A stretch of DNA of 64,000 bases from Hypericum androsaemum (GCA_963995505.1 OZ023188.1:3100001-3164000), one strand, 5' to 3'. Shown: positions 1 through 12,500, numbered from the stretch's first letter. The notes: a model not told the origin generated them from the sequence alone. Numbers and translations: made by a program.

Positions 1-221
1 ATGTGATCAAAATTTCCACCAAATTGATCCATGATTAGAGATGATGATGATGATTCCCCGAAAACTTAATGCACGTCATCATTATTCGGGTATGGATTGG
101 GTACGGAATGCTCAGATTCCGAACCGTTAGGAATGAAGACACGCGGGGACTTTTTTGCAAATGCGCTAAAATACAGGGACCAAAATAAAAAAGTCACGCA
201 CAAACACAGGCCGGATACAAA

Positions 222-450
222 TGCCATTATCACATAACTGCGCATGCCAGTATCACATAACTACACATGCCAGTATGATCTTTTTACAAAAATGCTAAAA
301 TACGGAGGATCAAAATGAAAAAAACTACGTGTGCCATTATCATCAACGAGGACTTGCCGTTTTCACAAAAATAAATGTCATTATCACATAACTGCACTTG
401 CCATTATCACATAACTGCGCTTGCCATTATCACATACTTGCGCTTACCAC
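222..450. repeat. 23-bp tandem repeat in two clusters
   Basis: A unit resembling TGCCATTATCACATAACTGC recurs at exactly 23-bp spacing: copies start at 222, 245 and 268, then at 376, 399, 422 and, partially, at 445. A related half-copy lies near 331. The segments 148-200 and 281-331, which precede the clusters, also resemble each other, so the array seems to have grown by duplication of a larger unit of about 130 bp that already contained the 23-mers. Confidence 0.85.
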
Positions 451-1814
451 TGCGGTCTCCCTTCACTCCAAACCGTTCGGAATCAATTCCTTCACTCCGT
501 ACCCAATCCAAAGCCTCATTATTCAACTCATAGGTAAACCTATTGTCATAGATTTATACTAGTTGCAACTTGCGAGAACTAAATCATCCGAGTTGGGATT
601 TTTTTTCTTCTTCATACTAATCATCGGCGAGTAATTCAAGTTCAATTCGGATAGAACCTTTGAATGTTTACAAAGTTTTTCCATAAAATATTTAATACTT
701 GAATATTTCTAAGGGATCGAACTCGAGACCTGTTGATTAATTCATGACAACTGTTTTGTCAGTTGATTTGAAGTGGATATTGGTCCTAAAATATTAATTA
801 GCACCGTGAGAGCATAAACAACTCCAAGAATTATGCTAAAACCACAATTTTTTTATGAGTCAATGTCAATATACACTAAATCTGTCAAGGACATTTAGTC
901 TAATAGATTTAATCAAGTCCAAAGTTCAAGTCTGACATATGTAATTATGGTATAAAAATTTATATTTCAAAAAAATACACACTAAATCTTGGCTTTTGCA
1001 TCGATTTTGTTTCTTACCCCGTCCTTGTGTTTCCAAGAATGTGAATTAGGAAAAATTGATCTACTAAATATGAACCGCAAACTTGATCTTGCTAGACTAT
1101 CTATATATTAAATACAAATTCTGTAAAATTAGAAAAGTAAATATATAGTCGAATATTGAAAATTTTAAATTTTAAGAGAATTAACTCTATTAACAATAAT
1201 ATAATATATTCAAATTCTAAGAAATTTTAATTTTTCTAAAAATGAGAGTAGCTATATGCTCCACTTACCAAATGAACCTCGTAATCATTACATGGATAAG
1301 TACTAACGGTGTCTTAGTTAGTCTAATGCAATCTCATGGCTCACGTGCTGGCGAATAATTATAAACGCATTATGCGTTCGGCACTAATGATTCAAGATAT
1401 TATGATCCAAAAATACCAAACACTTAAATCAACCGATAATGAATTATTTCAAATTAATTATAAATTTTGCATTAAGTATTTTTTTTTTGTTAAAGTTTTG
1501 CATTAAGTTTTGAAAATACAGTATTGTTAAATTTTGGTAGGGTCTTTAAGTTCAAATCTAGATTAGTCAGTTTAATATATATAAATATTAATTACTTTTC
1601 GGAGATGAATTAATTGCAGTAACCAATTGTTAGCTTCGCTGCTAGTAATTGGATGTTGACGATGTTAATCATGATATTATAGTCAGGCTTAGATGGCTCA
1701 ATTATTGCGTGTGATGTTATAGGGTTTTCTTTTGAATATGTTTATTTATCACTAGGATTGGCCTCAAGGAAGTAAAACACCGTAGGGGACGTGATGCAGG
1801 CGACATTCGCGAGG

Positions 1815-1849
1815 CCTGGCGCGCGCCAATTTAATTGGCTCGCGCCAGG
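1815..1849. repeat. GC-rich 35-bp near-perfect palindrome
   Basis: Arms 1815-1831 and 1833-1849 are reverse complements with one mismatch in 17, separated by one base. The arms contain GGCGCGCGCC-type sequence and meet at CCAATT/AATTGG. The motif stands out from strongly AT-rich surroundings. Its function is unknown. Confidence 0.8.
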
Positions 1850-3713
1850 AAGTTCAAAGACATGTGCGCCAGTTACGCTGCTTCAGGACGACTCTACAGT
1901 ACTAGCTATATACACTTTGGTAACTGAGATCATTAAATATTCTGCAAATAATTAACAGAGCTTAATCAGCAGATCGCTCAAAATTCTGCAATTTGCAAAG
2001 TTCCCGGCGGAGAAATTTTTTTATTTATATACAGTTGATACCTTGGTTGACATGCGCACTTTAATTAACTATATATTATGTTGAAAGGAAGCTATGTATA
2101 GACCATTTAGTCTTTGTAGGAATCGCCGTTCGTACAAAATCCTAAGGTAGCAACTTCTCTAGAACATGTCCAAAAAGTCACTTGCCAACGCACTTGCTTC
2201 AAATCTAAAGATACACTTTTAATGTTTCTCAAAAAAAAGATACACTTTTAATGAGGATGTGATGTTAATACGAGATGACACCATAAAATTACGCGTATAT
2301 AATTCTCAGACGGTCAAATTTATATTATCCCTTCCAAAAAGTTGAGCAATTTATATACGGTGGCAAAAGCAAAAGGTTCTTCCGAGTTCCAACTGCTTCT
2401 AGACTTCCTTAATAAGTACGGTTTCAACTGCCAAAGACATACAAGTAGATGGGAAAATATATAAAAAAATTATCATGTTTCTTGCTTTCCTTGTTCTATT
2501 ATCTGTATTGTTAACGTGATGAATATGTTTCTTCAAATATTCTGGGAATTCTTTAAGGTAATAACGCTTCGTAATATTCCCAATTTGCAGATATGTACAG
2601 CACAAATTTAAGGAAAGTACGACTAAAAAGATGTGCAATAGGGCCAAAATGATTAACAAATATCGATATTAATTCTACCGAATCTTTATTTACAATTTCC
2701 GGAGTAATTGCTAAAATTGATAAGGCGTTACGTTTTTTGTAATTTCACTTGAAGTGTGGATAATAAATTTTAACCAGAAGCTAAAAAGCGCGAGTGCTCA
2801 AGTTAAGCTTCAATACAGATTTTTTTTTAAATCTAAATATGAAATTTTATTACCAAATAAAAGAAAATGGAGCTTTGGTGGACTAGTGTGTGTATCACTA
2901 CCTCTTAACTTTGGTGGCTTTAAACTAAACCGTGACATCATATATTTATCCAAATTGTTTCATCACTTTGGTTTGTGAAGGTATTAAAGAGGATTGATTC
3001 TATGACACGATGTACTTGCATGACTTATTGAAATGCAGTGATATCCAAATTAGTGCATAATTTTTTTTTCCATCATAAATCAGTAAATAATTTAGTTCGA
3101 TGAACTTTGTATAGTTTTTGTGGTTTGTTAGGCTTGTTCATAATTGTGAATACTTCACCAATTTCTCAAATGGTCCTGGACTCTTAGAACGCTTTAGTTG
3201 CTTTAACAAAGTATTTGGGTCTCCCAATATCTGATACTTCCACGTCCGAAAATATATTTTTTTCCCAAAGGTTCTGACCAGGTAATGCTTAGGTCAAAGT
3301 CCCTTCCATGGCTGACCCTTTTTTAGCATCCTTCTTTTTATTCCCAGGTCTCCATTAACTGATTTATCAATAATTTCTTTACGGGCTCCTTAGACTCTCT
3401 CGGGTATTTAAAAAGCTGCTTATTTTATAGAGCTAAAGGGAAAAGAGTGGAGAGATTTAGTCTCATAGTGACCTGAAGAAGATTTCCGTTGTCTTTCACA
3501 TAATCCCAATAGACAACCAACCAGTATTTTCTTGTCACAAAATTTTTGGTAGGTTTGCCTAAACCCCGAGTTATTGACGAAATTGAACTTTGTTCTCATT
3601 TTGTTTTACAAAATTGAAATTTGGTTTTGATAATAGACGCCGAATTTTGTTTCAAAATATTTGGTTTCAAAATTATCTTCGCATTTTGCCAGACATCAAC
3701 CTAGCTTTGATTC

Positions 3714-3997
3714 TGTTGGGATGGCGAGAAATATGAAAGACTTATTTCCTATTCCTATTCCTATTCTGACTAGGTTTTGGACTCCTAATCCGACCTAAAT
3801 AGGTTACTTGTATACCAAGGGTTTCCCTCTATATAAAGGCATGTTATCCTAAGGTTTTGTATGGCTTTGTGGCTCGAAAACTCATCAATAAAAGTTCTCC
3901 TTTCTCCCCGTGGATGTAGGCATTAGGCCGAACCACGTTATCTCTTGCGTCCGTGTTCTTTGTGCGATCTTGTTCTCTAGTTGCTGAATTCATAACA
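3714..3997 (+). repeat. Left LTR of the 3.7-kb copia derivative
   Basis: 284-bp LTR with TG...CA ends, a CTATATAAA promoter box near 3831 and an AATAAA signal near 3889. It carries one extra CCTATT repeat relative to the right LTR. Confidence 0.92.
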
Positions 3998-4024
3998 AGT
4001 GGTATCAAGAGCTAAGGTTGGAGG

Positions 4025-4258
4025 ATGTCAAATCACGGCGCGAAGTTTGCTCTTGTGAAGTTCGATGGTTCATTAAATTTCGAGTTATGGCAAAGGCGTG
4101 TCAAGGATCTCCTCGTGCAACAAGGGATGGTCATTGCACTCTCGGAGAAGAAGTCCGAGAAGATGGAGGAGCAAGAGTGGGAAGAGTTAGAGGCCAATGC
4201 AGTAGCGAAGATTCGCTTGTGCTTGGCGGATGATGAGGAGCCACCAGCTGGGTTGTAG
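4025..4258 (+). pseudogene. Truncated Gag N-terminus
   Basis: A 77-codon frame starting just after the primer binding site. It matches the first residues of the intact Gag at 59266-60960 (shared FALVKFDG and LWQRRVKDLLVQQG) but loses register at the point where that copy reads LADDVMYHV; a deletion joins LADD to EEPPAGL and then a stop. A second fragment (4387-5004) continues homology with the downstream part of the sister ORF. Not a functional gene. Confidence 0.85.
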
Positions 4259-4386
4259 AAGAGGATCCAGGTCGGAGTCAAAGAAGTTCAATGGAAGTGG
4301 CTTTAAGTGCTGAGAAGGGTGTATGAATAAGACTATCCAGGACGAACTGGGATCAAGATAACGAGGAGGGATCGACATCCATAACC

Positions 4387-5004
4387 ATGGCCACATATTC
4401 AGACGGGTCGGATGGTGACTGGCTTTCTGTCTTATCAAGTCCAATGCATCATGGTAATCTCATTTCATTAGGGACCTTGGATTATAACAGTGATAGTTAT
4501 AAAGGTATGCTAATGAAGGTGGAGAAGGATGCGATGGTAGGGATGAAGGGTAAAAGAGAATACCTACAGGTTATTGGGAAATATTATTGTAGGTGGAGTC
4601 ACATCAATGGGTCTGATAAAGTGGAAAAAAGCTCAGGTCATATGAGGTTGGTTCGTATGAGGGAGCAAAGGCTTGACATGGATAGTTTGAGTGTAGTTGA
4701 GATTCGCGAAGACATGAATAGCAAGCTATGGTTATTTCGTGGAGGCATAGTTGGCAAGGAACTATGGTTGTCTCAGAGAAACATTGTTAGCTGGGCCCTG
4801 CTATGGTTGTCTAAAGGGACGTGCACGTCAAAGGTATTGGATAAGTTTTGCATTGAGCATGCGAAGCCATTGGTGATACCACGGGCGAATCGGGTATCTC
4901 ACTCAAGGTTGAACAGTAGAGTTCGAGGCATGTCGAGGGTTCTACTTAGTAGAACAAAAGGTTGTCCTTTGTATGCTATGACATGTAGCATTGGTTTGAG
5001 GTAA
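4387..5004 (+). pseudogene. Remnant of the copia-derivative fusion ORF
   Basis: A 205-codon frame collinear with the 3' part of the sister ORF at 59266-60960: it keeps SDGSDGD, the VEKDAMVGMKGK pre-integrase-like stretch, and the SKVLDKFCIEHAKPL and MSRVLL...CPLYAM segments that resemble the copia RT-to-RNase H linker. The protease motif present in the sister copy is missing, and lineage-specific insertions are present. I read it as decayed element sequence, not a host gene. Confidence 0.75.
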
Positions 5005-5380
5005 GAAGGTCCAGCGGAAAAGCAGTTCGAGGTTGCGGAGCATGGGGCTGACCGAAAAATAAAGGGCGTGTCTATTGGTCGCAAGGTTGCTTTAATAGGT
5101 AGACTTGCTAGTTGGGGTTCAATGGAGATTAGAGAAAATAGGCCAAGCAAGCTCAGAAGCTCGAGTTTGGGGGCTGGCTCCAAGTGATTGAACAAAAGGT
5201 GAAGAGAAAGTTGAGATGGTCTTATTGATGCAGTTATTTATGGTCCGAGATGGAGTCGGATTAGTTTTGCAAGATCTCATGGTTCTTCATGGGGCGGTGT
5301 TTTGTCAAGGTAGAGTTTGTTGAAGTTCGGGTGAAGCTTCATGGTTCTTCCACGAGATGATTTCTCACCAAGGTGGAGAT

Positions 5381-5658
5381 TGTTGGGATGGCGAGAAATA
5401 GGAAAGACTTATTTCCTATTCCTATTCTGACTAAGTTTTGGACTCCTAATCCGACCTAGATAGGTTACTTGTACACCAAGGGTTTCCCTCTATATAAAGA
5501 CATGTTATCCTAAGGTTTTGTATGGCTTTGTGGCTCCGAAACTCATCAATAAAAGTTTTTCTTTCTCCCCGTGAATGTAGTCATTAGGCCGAACCACGTT
5601 ATCTCTTACGTCCGTGTTCTTTGTGCGATCTTGTTCTCTAGTTGCTGAATTCATAACA
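5381..5658 (+). repeat. Right LTR of the 3.7-kb copia derivative
   Basis: 278-bp LTR, near-identical to 3714-3997 apart from a 6-bp slippage and scattered substitutions. It is followed directly by the GATTC target-site duplication. Confidence 0.92.
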
Positions 5659-5987
5659 GATTCTTATCAACAAAGTTAATCATCGTATAACTTTTTAAGA
5701 TTAATCTTGTATGCGGGAAAGTAATCAGATTTCTAGGAAGATAAAATCAATTGGGGGTTACATACCCAAAAAATATTATCCAAGAATCTACTATAGCAAT
5801 AATAATTAGATCAATTGATGGGATCATTGTTCTAGATTAATTAGATCTTGAGTTAGTGTTGTTGAGCACATAACAATGTTAAATACTTATTTTATCATCT
5901 TTGATTTATCCGAGTCAAATCTGAATTAGTCGGTCTAGTAAATCCGAAATTCTATTGTAGCACTATATGCCCATCTTTCCAAACTGC

Positions 5988-5997
5988 ATATATATAA
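5988..5997 (+). promoter_or_regulatory. TATA box of the CAT gene
   Basis: CATATATATA lies about 55 bp before the first ATG (6049), which would give a 5' leader of roughly 25-30 nt. Placement is by sequence only. Confidence 0.6.
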
Positions 5998-6048
5998 CCC
6001 TCTCCACAAGCTTCTAGCAGAAAGCCAAAAGAGAACCCCCTCTCTCTC

Positions 6049-9000
6049 ATGATGGCCACGTCTTTTTCATATTCCATATCCAGCTACCTCCAATCCCTCT
6101 CCCAAACCCCTCACAAGCTCAGGAGGAGAATGCTAGCCACGTGGACACCTGACCAGGAGCTCAACCAAGTGAGGCTCAGGTCCGGCGCCGACATGAAGAG
6201 GAAGCTGGAATGGTATGACTTGGTTGCTCTTGGTGTCGGAGGGATGCTTGGTGTTGGTGTCTTCGTAACCACTGGCCATGTCGCCCATGAAACCTCTGGC
6301 CCTTCGGTCTTCCTGTCATATGTCATTGCCGGGATATCTGCCCTCCTTTCCTCTCTCTGTTACACTGAATTCTCCGTTCGGATCCCGGTCGCCGGAGGCG
6401 CCTTCAGTTACCTGAGAGTAACCTTTGGTATTGCCTTTTGATCCATTGCATTTTCCTCTTCACGGATATTCTCGGATTTGTGGATTTTCTACACTTCCGT
6501 CAATTTATTTTTACATCGTGTGGCAGGAGAGTTTATTGGGTATTTTGCTGGAGCAAATATACTAATGGAGTATGTGCTCTCGAACGCGGCGGTGGCAAGA
6601 AGTTTCACAGATTATCTTTCACAGACAGTAGGAGAAAGTGGCTTAAACTCCTGGAGGGTAGAAGTTCATGGCCTAACGGAAGGCTACAATAAGTTGGATT
6701 TTCCGGCTGTTGGCCTCGTCCTTCTTCTCACTCTCTTCCTTTGTCACAGGTCAGACAATTCAACTAAATAACACCGAGTGTGTAGATCTCGAGTTCGAGC
6801 ATTCGAACTGTAGTCTGTGATAGTGCCGTTGTGCTAAAATTTGACAGAATGAGCTTCGTCGTCTTTTGCGAGCTGACTTAACTTAAACCTAGAATTAGTT
6901 CAACCAGTTGATGTCCGAATATTGATTGAAACTTTGTCAGGAGGGTGTAAGGGTTTAGTTTTTGTCACCACTAAAAAAGTAGCCATTTGTAACTTATTAC
7001 AAGTGGGTTATAACAATATAGCTAAATGGCTCTTCATTTAGTTGGTGGCTTCTGACCAAATTGATATTGTTTTTTGCCATCTATTAATGCCTTGATACTA
7101 TATATAAGATATTCTTTGTATATATTGTCAAATAACCATCATTAACACCCCACTTAAGTATTGATTTTATTTTCTTTCTTCATTGGAATATATATATATA
7201 TATATATATATATAAAGATATATAATATATGATCCAGGTGGTTAAATTATATTGATGTGGACAATGAAAGTGACATGTTTCTCTTGGAAATTATATTTCA
7301 GTACAAAGGAGAGCTCAACACTGAACCTGATCATGACAGTGTTCCATGTGGTTTTCTTCGGATTTATTATAGTTGCTGGGTTCGGTAATGGGAAGGTGGA
7401 CAACCTAACCAAGCCAGGTGGAATTTTTTTTTTGAATCGGTAGATTTTTTATATATACGAGATATATAAAACGCCTAACAAAAAAATTCGTTTGTGTGCC
7501 TATGACTCAATATCACCTGATATTTAAGCAAGAACTTCTGCCTAGATTTGCTCCATTGACGAATATCTCCTCCGCATCTTTTATTTAAGCCAGGTGGAAT
7601 TGCTCCTTTTGGTGTGAAGGGTGTCGTTGATGGAGCAGCCATAGTGTACTTCAGTTACATCGGATACGACACCGTTTCCACCATGGCCGAGGAGATCCAA
7701 AACCCTTCTAAAAGCCTCCCACTAGGGATTGTTGGCTCAGTCGTTATCGTCTCCTTGCTGTATTGCCTCATGTCCTTGTCGCTGTGCTTCATGTTGCCAT
7801 ACAATCTGGTACGTATGTACTTTTTTTTAATAAAATCTCTTATATTTATATTTGAACACTGTCGAACTTTATTTAGAGTACGAGTGGACTTCTTCATAAA
7901 AAATGTAAAAAATTACAGCGGTAAATCTCTGAAAAAACTATGTTTGAAATTTGAATGATGTCTTTTACATTCTTAAATTTTGAACTCAATATCTCGTTAA
8001 GAGAATTTAATTTTCTTACTATTTAGACTAATTCTATTAATGTATTTATCTATGATTTTATTTATTCGTATTTAGAAGTAATTTTCTCAATAGTCTATTT
8101 TTCATTGAGGAAGTCAAACCTAATTAATGATTACACAATTGGGTTTACTATCAACGTGTAAGCCAAAAATTATCAAAAGAAGTAAATTAAGTTGCTCTTG
8201 GGAGGATGAATATAATGTCCTGTAATTCGATCGACTATCTCCATAGACTAAAATGAGTCATTTTCTGAGTGTGAGTGAAGACAAATCACGCTAGAAAAGA
8301 CTCGTATTAACCTGTCCAGACAATCAATCAAATTTTGGGGCATTACAATGAACCAATAATTTTTTAATCTGATGGACTAATGAAGATTCTAACACCATCC
8401 AGCTAATGAATTTGACACTGTGTAGATACCCAATGAAGCATCATTTTCTATAGCTTTCCAAAAGATTGGATGGAAGTGGGCGGGCAACGTAGTTGGGGCA
8501 GGAGCGAGCTTGGGGATTGTTGCTTCTCTCCTAGTTGCCATGTTAGGACAATCCAGGTACCTTTGTGTTCTTGGGAGAGCTCGGCTTGTGCCGTTTTGGT
8601 TGGCCAAAGTGAATCCTTCCACCGGGACCCCTTTAAACGCCACACTCTTCTTGGGTAAGTGGAGTTTCATCATTTGGAGTTTACTACTTTGTATGTTGCA
8701 CTAAAACTTCATCCTATTTGTTAAGACTAATCTTAGTTATGTAATGCATCAACTTGTTTCATAGTTTAACCAACTTCTCGAGTTTAAGTTATAAGAACCC
8801 ATTTGCGTGCCAAAGGGTATTTGCTCCATAAGTACAAAGTGTAAACATGAATTGACGAAAGTGAGGTTCAATTCCTAGTAAATGTAATATTGTTGTAAAA
8901 AATTTAAACAAATCTAGAATTATTTTTGAAATTTCTCATCAAGACAACAAAGCAACACCGACCAAAGGATTAAATTTTTACCCAGTTGACACTTTTAATC

Positions 9001-9898
9001 ATGTGGTTTAAAACTCATCAAAACTTAGTGTATTTTTTCCAAAATTTATTTCTAAAAAAACAGTTGCTTAAAAATTTGTTAAAGAGTCATATTCTAGTTA
9101 AATATAGATTAGTCAGCTCTGACTACCTGATTATTAGATAGTTTTGACCCTTTTTTGAATTCGGAAACATTTTTCCTAAAAAAATGAAGTTCAATTTTCA
9201 ACCATAGGCTTGAGGAATCAGAATCAGATGTGATATTGAATGTATTTCTTTTAATTTCTTGTGATACAGGCCTTTGTACAGCATCAATTGCACTCTTCAC
9301 AAGCCTTAACATAGTTCTAGAGTTGATCTCAATCAGCACCCTCCTGGTCTTCTACTTGGTGGCCAATGCATTAATCTACAGGCGCAATGTGATCATCAGC
9401 AACAACCCTCCATCTCAAACCCTCCTCTTCCTATTCCTCCTCACATCCAGTGCAATTGGCTTCTCCATCTCATGGAAATTGGGAGGCAAATTTTGGTGGG
9501 GATTGCCAATTTTTGGAGCCATCATGGTTGCCCTAACATCCTTCTACCAACACAAGACGACCTCGTCACTACCCAATTGGCAATTACAAAATGGCGGCGG
9601 CCGCGACGGCGGTGGCGGTGGTGATGAGTGGTCAGTTCCATTGATGCCATGGCCAGCAGCAACCTCAATTGTCCTAAATGTCTTCCTAATGACCACACTA
9701 AAGTTGCTATCCTACCAAAGGTTTGGTGTGTGGGCTTGCTTAATTACTATCTTTTATTTGATGTATGGTGTTCACTCAACTTATAAAGCTGAGGAATTAG
9801 TGGAATTGGGTGGTGGTGGTGGTGTTGATGGGATCCCTCCTCACTCTTCTTCAATCCAACAAAATTCCAAGTTGGAAAATATTCAAGTGCTACAATAG
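6049..9898 (+). CDS. CAT6/7: Cationic amino acid transporter, CAT6/CAT7 type
   Basis: APC-superfamily membrane permease for (cationic) amino acids, expected at the plasma membrane or an endomembrane. I rebuilt six exons: 6049-6427, 6527-6749, 7302-7417, 7594-7808, 8426-8654 and 9270-9898. All introns are GT-AG, and the exons sum to 1791 nt = 596 residues, a usual CAT length. Family signatures are GVFVTTG in the first membrane helix, CYTEF and PVAGGAFSY, LSNAAVARSFT, SYIGYDTVSTMAEE, VAMLGQSR and the STLLVFYLVANA helix. Most of the 14 expected helices are visible. The C-terminus has a Gly-rich cytosolic stretch and a poly-Gly run typical of plant CAT tails. Two adjacent ATGs (6049, 6052) are possible starts; the second has the better context. 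Intron 2 holds a TA microsatellite near 7190. CAT6 and CAT7 are not separable here. The paralogue assignment is inference. Confidence 0.93.
7187..7215. repeat. TA microsatellite in CAT intron 2
   Basis: About 14 consecutive TA dinucleotides within the AT-rich intron between 6750 and 7301. A simple repeat with no sign of function. Confidence 0.9.
7411..7601 (+). repeat. 15-bp direct repeats spanning both ends of CAT intron 3
   Basis: AAGCCAGGTGGAATT occurs at 7411-7425 across the donor site and again at 7587-7601 across the acceptor site of the 176-nt intron 7418-7593. Both copies contain CAG|GT, so donor and acceptor exon edges are interchangeable without altering the mRNA. Confidence 0.9.
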
Positions 9899-12335
9899 CA
9901 TTTTTATTAATGAAAAAATAATTAATTAATTGGTGCCCTTTTGTTATCTTTTTCTCTTTTAGAACGAACTGTATTCTGTCTTTTGTCTGATTACTACCAC
10001 ATCTTGTCTTCAGGTGTTTTGTGGTTGTATTTAAATTTCTTAGGTGATTCTTTTGATCAACTTTTAAATATTTGCAACTCAGTTGCGGTAGTAAACAATG
10101 TTAAAAACTGATATTTTTTTTGTATTCATGAAATTTAGACCCGTCACTCTAACGTTGAGTTAAATTTCTTCCCTTATCAAAAAAATAGAACAAACTAATT
10201 CTAATACAAAGGATTGAGACCTCCATCATAAAGGATCCAGACACACCTACCTACTAGTGAGCATTAGTGGAAGTGTTAAATAACTTAAATTTATTAAAAT
10301 AATATTGAGAAAATCATCCTGTCATAATAGATTTTGTGGAGGCGTTATTGTTCATGGGAAAAAGTTTACGGTTACGTAATTCTCCACTTTGATTCCATGT
10401 GTATCGTTGCAAGGTGGACACACAATTTAGATTATCTCTGGGTACATGTACTAATAATGATGGGAACAATAACGCCCTCTAGAAAATGTACAAGGCCACA
10501 AACGAGTACTTTTAACATTTGTCAGCTGTAAACGACAAATTTTCAAATAGGACCATTACGCTGACTGGTTCGCCCTTGCAGAAAGCAGAGTACCAGGACC
10601 CTGTAAAGTGGAGAAATCCCAAACAGGTGTTACTGTTCGGTTTTTTTTATGTCCGTTTTTCATGTGTTGAAGTTGTGGTGTTCAAACATAATTCGAATAT
10701 TTTTTTTGATTTTGGTTCGCACGAAACTTTCCTTCTATTTATGTTACAATTCGAAATTTTCGTTTGAGTTCACAATATGAATTTTTTTTAAACGGTGACA
10801 TAATTCTAAAAAAATGGATAGAAAGATCAGTCCGTCTAAATTTTCCCGACCAAGAATATTAGATATATTGTAAAAGAAAAACCTAATTCAGATACAACTA
10901 CATTTATACAAGACGCGTAAGAATAAAACTTAACGTTTTCTGTCTTACTCACTAATTACTACGGTATCAAGAAACCAACAATTATTTAGATAAATAGTAA
11001 CTAAGAACTCGAGCTTGAGTCCGTGCAAATACAGTTTGAATATTTATTGAGAAAATATTGCTACATTTCAAAAATTATAATCGGCTCAAATTTATATTTG
11101 TCGGTAGATATTTGAATATCAAGTAAGTGTATTAGTCAGCTTCGTGTGAAATGCTTTATTAGGTAACACACTGGTTAAACTTGTTCCAGTCAGCAGAATC
11201 AGAATTATATTCTCAAAAGCAGAATCAGAATCCGAAACGAAAGAATCCAAACACGACGAGATTCAAATCTTGTACAGTTACATGTAACTGGGACTGGGTT
11301 ATTATTTGTGCCTGGAAAGTGTTAAAAGATGATGCTCAAAAGTGGATCACGTATTTCCTCAAAAAAAAAAGTGGGTCACGTAAGTGAGATCCGATGCAAG
11401 TGGGTCTATCCGGTGTTAGTTTTAATGATAAAACAATTTGATTTTGTTAAGTAGATTTTCAACTCAAACCTTACGAATTAAAAAAATATCTTTAAAATAG
11501 TCAGATTTTGATTTAAACCAGCTGTCATCCGATATCCATCCAGACACTATTGATTAATCCAGGATTGTATCATTATTTGCTTCTCATCTGAGTTGATAGG
11601 GAGGGTTGGGCACTGTCTCTGAGTTGCGTACGGCCCTATTCCTTGGTTGGCGTAACTTCGTACCATTTGGAACCAGTTGAATCCCTACAAGCCTCCAAAT
11701 GAGATCCTTTTCACACTATCCAGTCTATCTTTACATAATGGACTATATCCTGATGTGCAACTTGACGTGTCAAACGTACACTTGATTAACTGATCAAGAT
11801 TGAAGCTAGAATGTCTTTTGGTCGAGAACTATCTATTATACGAATTCAATTCTCACTAAATTTAAGATGGGCTGAACTTGCGAGCCTTGTAAGCCCATAT
11901 CATTGCTCAATGAGTCGAGCTCAATAAAAGTGTGCAAGGCCACCGATGGGCTTTCCTTCTGCAATCCAATCAGTTTCCTTGCTGCTCTTGTAAATGGCCA
12001 ACTTTGTGCATCCCACGATCCTTTCAACACACTCGCACTCGCAGCAATAGCATAGTTTACGTTAACGAGGCCCGTGACTACAACTTCGTACGAGTGCTAC
12101 TACACTAATAGATATGTACCTCGTACGAGTGCTACTACACTAGTAGATATGTACCGTGAAAATGCGTATTTTCTCAATAAGACAGCTCTAGAAAATCAGA
12201 ATTCATCATCAGTTTTCACTGGATAACACCTAAAGTATCATCACACGGAGCATGTCAAGTACTGTAACTCACGTTTTTTTTCCTTCTGATTAACATGCAA
12301 CTAAGTACTAACAGACCTACATCAGCACTCTCTAC
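9899..12335. other. Intergenic stretch without a recognisable gene
   Basis: The 3' flank of the CAT gene and 2.4 kb of AT-rich DNA. A minus-strand frame at 11836-12030 has no recognisable domain. A 35-bp tandem duplication lies at 12086-12155, listed separately. No RNA gene or clear transposon border was seen. Confidence 0.55.
12086..12155. repeat. 35-bp tandem duplication
   Basis: Two consecutive copies of a 35-bp unit beginning TCGTACGAGTGCTACTACAC (12086 and 12121) that differ at about one base. Confidence 0.85.
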
Positions 12336-12500
12336 AGAGTCAGCAGCCTGTCCAATTCTCGTTGACGGGCGGATCAATCACCCTTCCGAATGAACCTAGT
12401 TCTATGCTGACAAACTTCATCAGTTTCTACAGTCAGAACCCTGACCAATTTACGTCGATGGGCAGATCGATCACACGACGAAATTAACCTAGTTCTATCC
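12336..12500. repeat. Diverged tandem duplication 3' of the trihelix gene
   Basis: Two roughly 80-bp segments (about 12336-12413 and 12421-12500) share an ordered set of short matches ending in AACCTAGTTCTAT. They lie in the presumed 3' flank of the minus-strand trihelix gene. The divergence suggests an old duplication. Confidence 0.6.

Larger units (their letters stand above)
1..3708. other. Intergenic stretch without a recognisable gene
   Basis: AT-rich DNA with only short ORFs that have no recognisable domains. It holds the 23-bp repeat clusters at 222-450 and the GC-rich palindrome at 1815-1849, annotated separately. A patch near 715-790 looks like a decayed dispersed repeat of the kind seen at several places in the window. 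Nothing else could be supported. Confidence 0.6.
3714..5658 (+). mobile_element. Internally deleted non-autonomous Ty1-copia element
   Basis: Complete borders are visible. The LTRs are 284 bp (3714-3997) and 278 bp (5381-5658), both start TGTTGGGATGG and end ATAACA, and a 5-bp target-site duplication GATTC lies at 3709-3713 and 5659-5663. The primer binding site after the left LTR reads TGGTATCAAGAGC (initiator tRNA-Met type), and a purine-rich AAGGTGGAGAT tract precedes the right LTR. The interior is only about 1.4 kb: a Gag start at 4025 that stops at 4258, then remnants of the same ORF found in the sister element at 58768-61279. Protease, integrase, core RT and RNase H are absent. The LTRs differ by a 6-bp slippage and several substitutions, so it is older than its sister. 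Confidence 0.92.

Noticed and set aside
222..450. The 23-bp periodic repeat as a CRISPR array
   Set aside because: Units are directly adjacent without unique spacers, and the window is a plant nuclear genome.
2399..2659. 86-codon minus ORF with hydrophobic ends
   Set aside because: AT-rich sequence with no recognisable domain, neighbours or promoter; expected by chance.
4387..5004. 205-codon ORF as a host gene
   Set aside because: It lies between two LTRs with a target-site duplication and is collinear with the element ORF at 59266-60960.
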